DNA of 64,000 nt from positions 1,116,001 through 1,180,000 of the forward strand of contig NZ_LT702999.1 in the NCBI RefSeq assembly GCF_900149685.1. The letters run 5' to 3'. Positions 51,992 through 62,200 of the stretch are shown here, piece by piece; positions within the stretch are counted from its first letter, which is position 1; every line of letters starts with the position of its first letter. The stretch comes from Erythrobacter sp. Alg231-14. GTDB lineage: Bacteria > Pseudomonadota > Alphaproteobacteria > Sphingomonadales > Sphingomonadaceae. The position numbers and the translations under genes were made by a program. The notes beneath the pieces were generated by a model. That model was not told the origin of the DNA and did not search any database. It worked only from the letters and a program-made list of their open reading frames with translations.

Positions 51992-52981
51992 TTATTGAAT
52001 GCCGAGTTGCGCCGCTTGCGCTCGCAATTCGTCGGCTTCATCTGGGTTGGCCGCGATGGCTTTTTCCAATGCGTCGCGCGCTCTGCCCATTTCACCCAAT
52101 GTTGCTCTGCTGCGAACCAGCATAACCCATCCATCAAGATCCTGAGGATTGTCTTCCAATCGCGCCTCAAGGCTGGCGACCATTCCGGCAACCATGCTTT
52201 CTTGTTCACCCGGCGTCATCCGACTTGCGTCGGCAACTTGTTGAGCCGTTGGCCCACGAAGAGTGCCCGATGCGGCCTCGCCCGCGACTTCGCCGGATCC
52301 GGGCAAGACGACCTGCGGTGTTCGCGCTTCGACAACCGTGGCCAATCTTTGTTCAACATCAATATCGTTGATCGCACCGACCTGTTGAATTGTGCGAACA
52401 AGGTCGCTTTCCCAAGGGGCACCCGGTGGTGTATCCGAAAGAAGGGCAAGCCAAGATGAGATCGCGCCTTCGTGATCCTCATTCAAATCTTGCTTTACCG
52501 CCATGAAATAACGCGCACGCGGATCACCGGGATCCAGTTCCAGCGCTTTTTCAAACGACTCCAAAGCCGCCGGAGGAAGCGGGTCGCGCGCACTCGCATA
52601 CACCTGCGCCTCACCCAATGCAGACCACAAAACCGCTTCGCTCGGGTCAATCTCGACCGCGCGTTCATATGCGGCAACGGCATCGCTGTATTCTTCGGTG
52701 TTGTAGTAAGCGAATGCGAGCTCAGTCCATGGCCGCGCATCGTCGCTTGATGCCTCTGCAGCGGCGACCAATTCATCGATTGACGCAGCCTCTTCGGCCC
52801 CGGCTGTGGATTCGGTTTCCGCCGCACCACCCGAATAAACATTAAAGCCAATCGATCCCGCGGCCAAAATTGCAGCGGCTCCTAGCAAGAGCCATCCGGC
52901 CTTGCCTCCCGATCCGCTGTCGTTCTCAGTCGATTTGGTGTCTAAATCCGCGTTTCGCGTGTCATTTGCATCAGTTGTCAT
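51992..52981 (-). CDS. CcmI/NrfG-like TPR protein for cytochrome c assembly
   Basis: A 329-residue inner-membrane protein: N-terminal acidic tail, a membrane segment (about 28-48, GWLLLGAAAILAAGSIGFNV), and a periplasmic region with several TPR units (for example RPWTELAFAYYNTEEYSDAVAAYERAVEIDPSEAVLW). The last part, MVAGMVASLEARLEDNPQDLDGWVMLVRSRATLGE, matches the C-terminal motif of CcmI/CycH, which holds apocytochrome c for haem ligation. It lies divergently 80 bases from the redox operon with multihaem cytochromes, which need such assembly help. ATG at 52981 has no clear Shine-Dalgarno sequence. Function inferred. Confidence 0.75.
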   Translation of the reverse strand: MTTDANDTRNADLDTKSTENDSGSGGKAGWLLLGAAAILAAGSIGFNVYSGGAAETESTAGAEEAASIDELVAAAEASSDDARPWTELAFAYYNTEEYSDAVAAYERAVEIDPSEAVLWSALGEAQVYASARDPLPPAALESFEKALELDPGDPRARYFMAVKQDLNEDHEGAISSWLALLSDTPPGAPWESDLVRTIQQVGAINDIDVEQRLATVVEARTPQVVLPGSGEVAGEAASGTLRGPTAQQVADASRMTPGEQESMVAGMVASLEARLEDNPQDLDGWVMLVRSRATLGEMGRARDALEKAIAANPDEADELRAQAAQLGIQ

Positions 52982-53061
52982 AAGTTTTTCACTAGCAACT
53001 GGTGCAGAAAACGGCAATTGTCTCTGGCATTGATGAGCGCTTTCTTTATGGTGGTGTTTGT

Positions 53062-55608
53062 ATGGAATCTATCCAAGGGGGGGATGGATTGGGGGATTTG
53101 TATAAAGTCGCCATAGTTGGCTCCGGCCCTGCCGGGATGAGCGCTGCTGGTCAGGCCGCGGCGCGAGGGATGTCGCACGTCCTGCTCGAAAAGACAGACC
53201 ATCTTTCAGACACGATTTTCAAATACCAAAAGGGCAAGCACGTCATGGCTACGCCCTCTGACTTGCAGTTGCGGGCCGGTGGTTATGAAGAAGGCGGCCT
53301 TGAGGGGATGGAGTTCGAAGAAGGCACGCGAGAGCGAATTCTCGGTGTCTGGAACAAGCATTGCGGCATCGAAGACGAGCGCATGCCCACCTATGAGGGT
53401 GACGTTCAGACCTTCGAAATTAACACCAAGCTCAACGCCGAAGTCACCAAAGTGGAAGGTGAAAAGGGTAACTTTACGATCACCCTGAAAAGCGGCGATG
53501 TGGTCAGAGCGGAAACGATCGTTCTGGCGATAGGAACCCAAGGTAATCCCAATAAGTTGCGTTGCCCTGGTGCTGACCACCCGATGATTACGCCTCAGCT
53601 TGATGACCCGGAAGATCACGTCGACAAAAACATCGTTGTCGTCGGAACCGGCGATGCGGGTATCGAAAACGCATTGGGGCTCGCGACCGATTCGGCACTT
53701 GGCAACAACGTCACGATTTTGAACCGCGGCAAAGACTTCGCCAAAGCGAAAATCAAGAACGCGACAGACCTTGAGAACGCCAATGGCGAAGGTCACTTAA
53801 GGATCGCCTATCGCACATCGCCCGCCGAAGTTCGTGACGGCGAAATGGTCGTCGAGACAGAGACCGGACAAGAAATCATCCCTTGCGAGATGATCATTGC
53901 GCGGATTGGTTCGCAACCTCCGCGCAAATTCATCGAAAGCATGGGAGTTGAGTTTACTAGCGAAGATCGCAGCGCCTTCCCCAAACTTTCTGCAGAGTTT
54001 GAGACAACGAACGCAGGCATCTTCGTCATCGGCGCGCTCGCCGGATATCCTTTGATTAAGCACTGTATGAATCAGGGCTATGATGTCATCGAATATCTAG
54101 AGACGGGCAACGCCGTGAAACCGGCCGATGAACCCCTGTTGGAACGGGTTTTTGCCAATCTTCCAGGTGGCAAAAGCGTCGATCACTGGCTCGAAGTGTA
54201 CCGCACGCAAATCAGCATTTTCCGCGGCCTTTCGACCTTGCAGATGCGAGAGCTTATGCTCGACAGTATTTGCAGTGCCTTCGCACCGGGAGAGCCAATC
54301 TTCCGTCGTGACGAACCGGGGTCATCTTTGTTCGCGATTGCCCAAGGGACAGTTGCGGTTGAAGTGAACCCCAACAATCCTTCGATTACGGTGCCGATTC
54401 AACAAGGATCGATCTTTGGTGAAGTTGGTTTGATTTCTGGCCGTCGTCGTGGCGCGACCATTCGCGCCGCAGAAGACGTTGTGGTCGTCGAATTGTCACG
54501 CAAAGCGGCGCTCAAGCTGATCAAATCTTCACCCGAAGCCGAAGCCGAAGTAACGCGGATTTCGATTGAACGGCAAATTCTGCAAATCTTTGGCTCGGGA
54601 CTAACTCCCGAAGATATTGGCCCCTTGGTCGACAGTGCGGAAATGAAGGAAATTCGCGCTGGCGAGACGGTTATTGCCGAGGGCGATGATGACAAGGATC
54701 TCTATATCTGCCGCGTCGGTTCGATGAAGGTGGAGAAAGAGATCGACGGGAAATCGGTCTTCCTTTCTTTGATACCGGCCGGCAATTTCTTTGGTGAAAT
54801 GGCCGTGATTGACGGATCTGAGCGCACCTCTACCGTGAGTGCATCGATCAAATCGGAGGTCATCCGTTTACCGGGTGAAGGCTTCCTCGCATTGCTCGAT
54901 AAGAAACCGCAATTGCGCGAACGGGCATTGGAAGTGATGGCGGAGCGACGTCGTTCCAATGAGGAAATCGAAAGCCAGCAAAGCAAAGCTGATAATGCGT
55001 TGGATAATTTTTCTGGTACGGCTGCGTTCCTTTTTGACCAAGGTATGGGCGAAGCAACCGACGCGCTGTTGATTGACGAGCGCCTTTGCATTGGTTGTGA
55101 CAATTGCGAAAAAGCATGTGCAGATTCGCATGACGGACTGTCCCGGCTCGATCGCGAAGCCGGTAAGAGCTTTGCATATCTACATGTTCCAACATCGTGC
55201 CGGCATTGCGAACATCCCCATTGCATGACCGATTGTCCGCCAAACGCGATTCAACGCGGGTCCGATGGCGAAGTTTCGATCAACACAGAAACATGCATTG
55301 GTTGCGGCAATTGTAAGACATATTGCCCTTACGGCGTTATCAATATGGAACCCGTGCCGCCTGAAAAACCCAACCTTTTGAAATGGTTGATGTTCGGCAG
55401 TGGTCCTGGCCCTGGTCAAGCATCCTATTCTTGGCGCAAGGAGAATTCCGAACCGAACGTCGCGAAGAAGGCTGTGAAGTGCGACATGTGCGCTGGGATC
55501 GATGGAGGTCCGTCCTGCGTTCGCGCATGTCCAACCGGGGCTGCCATTCGCGTCGCACCCGATAAATTCATCAATTTCGCCAAGCTGACAGAGGACGTCG
55601 AAGACTGA
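53062..55608 (+). CDS. Flavin reductase-cNMP sensor-ferredoxin fusion protein
   Basis: An 848-residue cytoplasmic fusion. Residues 1-360 are a two-dinucleotide-site FAD/NAD(P) module (G20-x-G-x2-G25 and GTGDAG at 195-200) resembling thioredoxin reductase/YpdA but without the CxxC disulfide. Two cyclic-nucleotide-binding domains follow (about 375-490 and 500-620), each with a phosphate-binding cassette: FGEVGL..RRGATIRA (452 on) and FGEMAV..RTSTVSA (577 on). The C-terminus carries four [4Fe-4S] cysteine groups (C676-686, C713-725, C745-755, C807-823) in the HybA/DmsB/NrfC pattern. ATG at 53062 is assumed. It heads the operon and overlaps the next gene; predicted role is electron input gated by cNMP. 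Confidence 0.9.
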   Translation: MESIQGGDGLGDLYKVAIVGSGPAGMSAAGQAAARGMSHVLLEKTDHLSDTIFKYQKGKHVMATPSDLQLRAGGYEEGGLEGMEFEEGTRERILGVWNKHCGIEDERMPTYEGDVQTFEINTKLNAEVTKVEGEKGNFTITLKSGDVVRAETIVLAIGTQGNPNKLRCPGADHPMITPQLDDPEDHVDKNIVVVGTGDAGIENALGLATDSALGNNVTILNRGKDFAKAKIKNATDLENANGEGHLRIAYRTSPAEVRDGEMVVETETGQEIIPCEMIIARIGSQPPRKFIESMGVEFTSEDRSAFPKLSAEFETTNAGIFVIGALAGYPLIKHCMNQGYDVIEYLETGNAVKPADEPLLERVFANLPGGKSVDHWLEVYRTQISIFRGLSTLQMRELMLDSICSAFAPGEPIFRRDEPGSSLFAIAQGTVAVEVNPNNPSITVPIQQGSIFGEVGLISGRRRGATIRAAEDVVVVELSRKAALKLIKSSPEAEAEVTRISIERQILQIFGSGLTPEDIGPLVDSAEMKEIRAGETVIAEGDDDKDLYICRVGSMKVEKEIDGKSVFLSLIPAGNFFGEMAVIDGSERTSTVSASIKSEVIRLPGEGFLALLDKKPQLRERALEVMAERRRSNEEIESQQSKADNALDNFSGTAAFLFDQGMGEATDALLIDERLCIGCDNCEKACADSHDGLSRLDREAGKSFAYLHVPTSCRHCEHPHCMTDCPPNAIQRGSDGEVSINTETCIGCGNCKTYCPYGVINMEPVPPEKPNLLKWLMFGSGPGPGQASYSWRKENSEPNVAKKAVKCDMCAGIDGGPSCVRACPTGAAIRVAPDKFINFAKLTEDVED

Positions 55609-56471
55609 TGGCGAGCGTTCCAAACAAGCGGTTTAAGCAGGATGAGGAGCGGCGTAATGCCGACCACGTCAGCTTTCTAAAATACCGGCATTATCGTTGG
55701 CTGTGGATCGCGATTTTCCTGAGCGTGGTAAGTGCTCTTGGCTATTGGATGATCGATCAAGAGCCCCGCCCCAATGGCGGCAGTTGGTATGGTTATATCC
55801 TCGGTACAATCGGTTTGCTTTTGATTGTCTGGCTCTCTCTTTTGGGCCTGCGCAAACGTAAGATATCCGAAGGCAGCTGGAGCCTAAAGGCTTGGACGAG
55901 CGCACACATCTATTTGGGCCTTGCCCTTATTGTGGTCGGAACGCTGCACACCGGGTTTCAAATCGGCTGGAATGTGCACACACTCGCTTACATTCTTATG
56001 TTGCTCGTCATCATCAGCGGCATCTATGGCGTGATCGTTTACACAAAGCTTCCCAAAACGCTGTCTTCAAACCGCAAGGAAATGACGCGGGCGGATATGC
56101 TCGATGAACTTGCGGTAATCGATCGCCAGCTTGACGCTGCGGCACAGCCATTGGGCCGAAGAGAATGCGATTTGGTGATCGGCGCCTTGGGACAAGACGT
56201 ATTTTCCGGCGGGGCGTTTGGCCGCCTGACTGGCGCCTATCCCGGCTGCAAAACCGCGCGAGCGCTTTCCCAAATTTCGGATGGCGGCAGTGATGCCGAA
56301 CAAAACGTCTACGCATTGTTGACCAAACGCTCAGATCAACTTGGGCAAATTCGTCGCCACCTTCGCAACAAAGCGTTGCTAGAGGTTTGGTTGTTCATTC
56401 ACATTCCGGCGACAATCGCGTTGCTCGCCGCACTGCTCGCGCATGTCGTGAGCGTGTTCTTCTATTGGTGA
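55608..56471 (+). CDS. Probable dihaem b-type membrane protein
   Basis: A 287-residue protein with five hydrophobic segments (about 32-49, 62-81, 98-118, 126-146, 261-285) and a soluble insertion at 150-255. H100 and H114 in the third segment, and H265 and H279 in the last, are each 14 residues apart, the spacing used for two stacked haems b in cytochrome b561/b-type proteins; H124 is extra. It therefore could carry electrons across the inner membrane. The ATG overlaps the previous stop (TGATG), so it is coupled to the Fe-S fusion protein, its likely electron donor. No known family is identified with certainty. Confidence 0.72.
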   Translation: MASVPNKRFKQDEERRNADHVSFLKYRHYRWLWIAIFLSVVSALGYWMIDQEPRPNGGSWYGYILGTIGLLLIVWLSLLGLRKRKISEGSWSLKAWTSAHIYLGLALIVVGTLHTGFQIGWNVHTLAYILMLLVIISGIYGVIVYTKLPKTLSSNRKEMTRADMLDELAVIDRQLDAAAQPLGRRECDLVIGALGQDVFSGGAFGRLTGAYPGCKTARALSQISDGGSDAEQNVYALLTKRSDQLGQIRRHLRNKALLEVWLFIHIPATIALLAALLAHVVSVFFYW

Positions 56472-56481
56472 GGTTGGCGTC

Positions 56482-58260
56482 ATGGCATTCCTGATCCGCA
56501 CCATCGCCAAAGCCAAATCCGGTCGAGAAATCGTGCGCGACCGCACGGTAGAGCAAGCCGAATTGGTCATTGGCCGGGCTCCTGATAGCGATATTCACCT
56601 TCCCGACCTCTCGGTCGATTTGCATCATTTGAGCCTGTCCGATGCGGGCGGCGGGATGCTTGTCGCAAAGTCGTTGGACGAATTGCCTTTCAACGTCGAC
56701 GGCGTCTCCGTTTCGGAGAAAATGATTGATCCAAATGCCGGAGCCGAAATTACGGTAGGCCCCGCACAAATGGCGATCACTCGAGATGGTGATGGACCGG
56801 TTCAGATCATCATTCAGAACGTCGACAAAGCAAAAGGGGCCGACGATCCATTGCAGGGCTTTGGTCTTGCCAGCGCCCTGCCGAGCAAGCGCGCGATGGC
56901 TTGGGCTTTTGCCCTAACGATCCTCGTGCTGCTTTTGTCCATTCCGATTATCACGCACCTTACGCGGGAACCGGTGGAAAATGACCCGGAAAACCTCGCT
57001 CAAGGACAGGTCCTATTCGACGCAAGCTGGAGCTCAGGCGAACTCAGCATGGCGCACCACGATTTGGAGGAAAATTGCGAGGCATGTCACGCCACTCCTT
57101 TCGTTTCGGTGCAGGATGAAACCTGCCTAACTTGTCACGAAGAGCTGGGCGATCACGCAGAGATGCCGCGCCTAGCCGATGGCATGGCGCCCCTGAGCAC
57201 CGGCGATTCAATTCAATGGCAAATCGCCGAAACGCTGGGCAAGGAAGGCCCTTTGGGCTGCGTTTCCTGCCACTCAGAGCACGAAGGACCGGTCGTTCTA
57301 GAGGCGGCGACCGAGCAATTCTGTTCGGATTGTCACAATGAACTCGACACCCGTTTGACCGATGTGTCTTTTGGAAACGCTGCCGACTTTGGTGAGAAGC
57401 ACCCACAATTCCGCCCACAAATCTACACCGCACATTTCGACGCCGAGCCGACCCGCGTGTCGCTCGACAACGACGTTACCGAGATGAGCGGTCTGATCTT
57501 CCCCCATGACATCCATATGCAAAGCGATGGCGGTGTCGCACGTATGGCCGAAAGCCTCGGTGATTATGGCGCGCCATTGGAATGCAGCAATTGTCACGCG
57601 GAAGAAGAAGACCGCGTGGGCTTTGCTCCTGTTGAAATGGAGCCCGCATGCGAAAGCTGTCACAGCCTCGTTTTCGACCGGAACGGACCGAACTTTCGGT
57701 CGCTGCGTCATGGCGACGTGGACGATCTGATGGCGGATCTGGCAACGATGGACCGAGGACCGCGTGCTGCCGTTGTATCTGGCCGTGGACGTCCCGGTCA
57801 ATTTGCCCGAGGCGGCGCATACTTCTCTAACTTTGGTCGTCCGATGAGCGCTTATATCGCAATCAATCGCGCACTGGAGCCCACAGGCGTTTGCGGCGAA
57901 TGCCACATCCCTACTAGCACCAACGGGCGTCGCGACTTGACGCCAGTGAACCTGCCGGATCGGTTCTTATTGGGCGGATATTTCGATCATGCCGCTCACG
58001 GTGATGATGTGGCCGAATGCACAGATTGTCACGCAACCGGCACTTCGGGTGAAGCAACAGACTTGCTGATCCCAGATCTGAACAGCTGCCGCGACTGTCA
58101 CTTGGGCGAAACTGCGGCCAAAACCGAAGAGATCACGCCATCCAGCTGTGCAATGTGCCACGGCTATCACACTCCCACGATGCCGTGGCGCCCAGAAGAT
58201 CACCCCGAAAATGGCGGTAATGACTCTGTTGCTACGATCCTGAGTAGTCTAAGACGCTAA
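56482..58260 (+). CDS. FHA-like domain-anchored decahaem cytochrome c
   Basis: A 592-residue protein. Residues 1-100 resemble a forkhead-associated domain (LVIGRAPDSDIHLPD, then VDLHHLSL), though the usual Ser and Arg before the His are not present. One membrane segment lies at 138-160. The remaining periplasmic part has ten CxxCH haem motifs (CEACH, CLTCH, CVSCH, CSDCH, CSNCH, CESCH, CGECH, CTDCH, CRDCH, CAMCH) between about 199 and 560. It lacks a cleavable signal, so the FHA-like part should face the cytoplasm. Likely receives electrons from the haem-b protein and crosses the periplasm. ATG at 56482 follows GAGG. Confidence 0.9.
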   Translation: MAFLIRTIAKAKSGREIVRDRTVEQAELVIGRAPDSDIHLPDLSVDLHHLSLSDAGGGMLVAKSLDELPFNVDGVSVSEKMIDPNAGAEITVGPAQMAITRDGDGPVQIIIQNVDKAKGADDPLQGFGLASALPSKRAMAWAFALTILVLLLSIPIITHLTREPVENDPENLAQGQVLFDASWSSGELSMAHHDLEENCEACHATPFVSVQDETCLTCHEELGDHAEMPRLADGMAPLSTGDSIQWQIAETLGKEGPLGCVSCHSEHEGPVVLEAATEQFCSDCHNELDTRLTDVSFGNAADFGEKHPQFRPQIYTAHFDAEPTRVSLDNDVTEMSGLIFPHDIHMQSDGGVARMAESLGDYGAPLECSNCHAEEEDRVGFAPVEMEPACESCHSLVFDRNGPNFRSLRHGDVDDLMADLATMDRGPRAAVVSGRGRPGQFARGGAYFSNFGRPMSAYIAINRALEPTGVCGECHIPTSTNGRRDLTPVNLPDRFLLGGYFDHAAHGDDVAECTDCHATGTSGEATDLLIPDLNSCRDCHLGETAAKTEEITPSSCAMCHGYHTPTMPWRPEDHPENGGNDSVATILSSLRR

Positions 58261-58262
58261 GG

Positions 58263-59132
58263 ATGAAGAGCGATAAAGGCGGTGTGCTTATTGCACAGAT
58301 CACCGATACGCATGTGGGCTTTGAGCCTGAGGCGGGTGAGAACGAATTCAACTTCGTGCGGTTTCGCAATGTCCTAGGACATTTGCTGAGCCAACCGGTC
58401 ATGCCCGATATGCTGATCCTGTCAGGCGACCTTGCCGATGGTGGTCTGGTCGATTCCTACGCGCGAATCCGATCGCTTGTCGAAGAATGTCCGTTCCCCG
58501 TTCACGTCATTCCCGGCAACCACGACGATCGAGAGGCGATGCTCAAGGCATTTCCGGAATGTCCAACTGCCGATGGCTTCGCGCAATATGCCATTGAATG
58601 CGATGGGCTACGGATATTGTGCCTGGACTCGTTTGAGCCAGGACGTCACGGCGGCGCATTTTGTGAAACGCGCGCGGCATGGCTCTCTGAACAGCTCGAC
58701 GAGCATCCTGACACGCCGACGGTCCTTTTCGTCCATCATCCACCTGTGGTTGCGGGCATCGATTGGATGGATCCAAAGCCGCATGAAGCGTGGTTCAAAC
58801 GGTTTCATGACACCGTTGCCGGACACAAGCAGATTATCTCTATCCAGGCGGGTCACTTGCACCGCCCGTTGCACTCAACGGTAGAAGGTATTCCCTTGTG
58901 CGTCACTCCGGCTGTAGCGCCGGCCGTTGCTCTTGATCTGAGACCGATGGATATCGACATTGCGGATCAGCGCCCCATCGTTGCGGCGGAACCGCCATTT
59001 TACAGCCTGCATCTTTGGAAGGATGGAACGCTCGTTTCCCACTTCCAGCCTGTCGGCCATTGGCAAACATTGGCTCGGTTTGAAGACCACCTTAAGCCTA
59101 TGATGCAGGGGCTCTTTGCTGAGCGCGATTGA
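58263..59132 (+). CDS. Calcineurin-like phosphodiesterase, CpdA/Icc type
   Basis: A 289-residue binuclear metallophosphoesterase. Motifs in order: ITDTH (13-17), GDLAD (about 55), GNHDD (about 86), VHHPP and GHLHRP, the set of class III cyclic nucleotide phosphodiesterases (CpdA, hydrolysing cAMP). The gene starts 2 bases after the decahaem gene stop, so it belongs to the same operon as the two-cNMP-domain fusion protein. Removal of the ligand sensed by that protein is a natural inference. Other phosphodiester substrates cannot be excluded from sequence. Confidence 0.88.
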   Translation: MKSDKGGVLIAQITDTHVGFEPEAGENEFNFVRFRNVLGHLLSQPVMPDMLILSGDLADGGLVDSYARIRSLVEECPFPVHVIPGNHDDREAMLKAFPECPTADGFAQYAIECDGLRILCLDSFEPGRHGGAFCETRAAWLSEQLDEHPDTPTVLFVHHPPVVAGIDWMDPKPHEAWFKRFHDTVAGHKQIISIQAGHLHRPLHSTVEGIPLCVTPAVAPAVALDLRPMDIDIADQRPIVAAEPPFYSLHLWKDGTLVSHFQPVGHWQTLARFEDHLKPMMQGLFAERD

Positions 59133-59277
59133 CCGACGATTAGACGTTCACGGAACGTTTAAGGCACACCATTGTCCACCAAACTTGTTGTTCGACTGCG
59201 CTGATGTTTGCGCCGTGCGATGCCGTCGGCTCAATCGCCACGGGCCGATGCAAGATCGGCACCGTGATGATTGTGAA

Positions 59278-62200
59278 CTATTCTCCGCCTAAGGATGGAT
59301 CTTCAACGCCGGCTTCCAAATCGGCGTTCCGTCGCGCCGGGCCTACGCCGCGGCCGACCCAACGATCCATGTCGATCTCATCGGTCACCCTCCACGGAAC
59401 ACCAGAACGCGTCATAAACAATCGTTCCATTTCCGCACGAGTGAAGGGTCGTGATCCTAGTCGCCCAAACACAGCCATTTGGCCGCCGGTTTCATCGACT
59501 GCGCGATCACGATCGATACCTTTCGACAGCGCGATCGCCGGCGTCGGTGTCTCTGCGAAGGCGATCAATTCCGGAACCGGCGCCGGGCTGAAGCCATAGA
59601 AGTTACGCTGGCTCTCCGGGCTTGTGAGTTGAAGAACCTTCATCCCGTTGCGTCCGTCGGCGACGTAAGCAAACAGCGATGCGTTCGTCGATGCGACAAT
59701 AACGTCCTCTGCATCATTCAACGTGCCGTTCAACGTTACCTTTTCTTGAAGCACTGGCGCCCTTGGATTTTCCACGTCGAGGATGACCAAGCCATCCCCT
59801 TTCGCAGCAACGTAAGCGTATGTGCGAGCAACGTAGATCCGACGAGCATCTGCAAGAGGATATGTCGCCTCTGGTACAGCGATAGGATCGCGCAAATCAG
59901 TCACATCAAACAGCTTCACACCCTCGGCATCACTGACCCAAAGGTAGCGGAACTGGATCGCGCTAGCCCTTGCATCGGTCAATGTCCTGACAGCAGTCAC
60001 TTGCGGTGATTTCGGATCGGAAAGATCCACCACAACCAAACCGCGATCCGCCGTAATATAGGCGACCTCACCAGCCAAATGAATGTGGTTCGCGCCATTT
60101 AGAACGCCATCTGGGTTCCATGCATCGGACCCGTCAGAATATTCCAAACGCTCGAAGAAGTTGTCGCGGAATTCGCCATCAGCCAACGTGTTCACGTCGA
60201 CCATGATCAATCCTTCGACCGCATCGGTCACCGCCGCATAGTTGTAGATCGGCAAGAACGGTTGCTCTTGGTTCACTTCGCGCATTTGCGGTGTGTTGCG
60301 CTCTGGCGCGATGGGTTGGTTGGTCGCCAACGCCATGCAAGTCGCGTTCTCGGTATCGACATGTGTGTCATGACCCAAAGGTGAGAATGGCGCGGTGATG
60401 ATCCGTTCAGACACACCTTTGTTGGCGATTGAGGCAACATCGTAGGCCCGGAAGCCACCGCGGCCTTCGGCGACGAACAGATATTCCCCGCGCAATTGCA
60501 AGCAACCGACGCGACCCGGAGTGCCCTCGTGCACGTTCACAAATTCCTCGAACGGATGAGTTTCACCCGAAAGGTCTTCGTCAAACGCGTATCCGCGCAC
60601 CCAGTTTTTCAATTCTCGACCATTGTCCTCAACATGCATCTGCCAATAATCTGGCGTTGAATAGCGATGCAGATAAGAACCGATCACAGCTTGCGGTTCG
60701 TCATATTCGGTCACACGGACCGCCGTCAGACCGCCTTCGAGACCGGTCCACGCATGCATGCCGACGAAGTTTACATAGTTCGTGCCGAGCAAAAGCAACT
60801 GCGACATGATGGCGTTGTTGTCTTCGGCTTCGGACAAGTGACAGTCGGTACACGTCTTCGTTTCATTCAAACGAACAGTGTGCGGGAAGTGGGGCGCAAA
60901 TGCCTGGCTTGAAAAACCAATCGCAGAGATCGGCGGTTGCTGAACATAGATCCGTTCCCGGTTGATATTTGTCGATGACAAAACAAGAGCGGAGGACGAA
61001 CGAACCGGAGCAGTTTGATTGCCTTTGGTCGTTTGATGCACACCCAATTGGAACATCTGATCGCGCGCGACTTGAGGGTTGTAGCTTGCGAAGTTGCGAG
61101 TGGAGCCACCTTCATAACGATGCGACTTGGTTTTCCAGTTGGCCTCAATTGGCAGGTGGCACCCGCCGCATGATGTCGTCCAGGACAAGTGACATGTGAA
61201 GCAAGCCATTTCTTCGTCTTGGTGTGCCCGGTCGCCTTGCTCGATACCCGTTCCAAATTCGAAATTACCGGTTTCTGCGCCATAACGACTCATCAATTTG
61301 GATCGCGCAGCACGGGCATTGAAGACCGGTGTCGCTGGATCCACGGAATCGCGAACGAGGCTCATTTCCCACTGCAGTTCAGGATCAACGAGCGACCGTT
61401 GGATCAAAACGCGGCGGCCTTCTTCGTTCTCCATCCATTCAAACCGGCGTTGACCATCGGGGTTGCGCAAGAGGGCAAGGTTGTGCCCTTCTGGCGGCGC
61501 AGCAGGTCCACTGGTGCGGAGCGTCGGATATTCGTCGGCGGTGCCGTGGCAATCTTTACAACCGATCTCAATCGCATTCGCGACTTCGCCATAGATAAGT
61601 CCGTTGCCATGCGTGTCTTGTTCAAAGTGGCAATCAACGCATTGCATACCGACTTCGGCGTGGATGCTCATCATATGGACGGATTCACCCGGGTTTGTGC
61701 CCGGTTCAACGAATTGACCTTCGCCATCGCGGCGCCAACGCTGACGCCAACGTTCGTCATGATATTCGGCTTCTTCTTCGGTGTCGCCTTCTTGCGAAGG
61801 GCGCAAGATTTCGCCTTCCGCGTCCAGCATATTGCCGTCGCGATCTCTCTTAAAGATGGCGCGGAAATTCCAACCGTGGCCGTGATAATCGGCAAATTGC
61901 GTGTGTTCGAGTTCTGGATTTAGGTCGTACACATTACGCAAGAAATCGAGATCACCCCATAGGCCCTTTGCCGCTGCGGCTTCAGGATTGCGATCAAGGA
62001 TTGCACGAATTTCTTCAGACGTAGGGAACCGTTGAGTTTGGTAGAACTCTTCGTATTCCGCATCGCTCATACCTTCTGGTCGCGGCGTCTGGTTTTCAGG
62101 CCCCGGCCACATAAACGGCGCATCGCTTTCATAATCCCACATCGTGTATCCGAGGTAGGAGTTCAGGAAGATGTTAGGCTGGTGCATGTGGCACGACATG

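Noticed and set aside
59144-59158. ACGTTC-ACG-GAACGT hairpin between the phosphodiesterase and the large cytochrome gene
   Set aside because: Six-bp stem without a following T-run in either direction; too weak to call as a terminator for the convergent genes.
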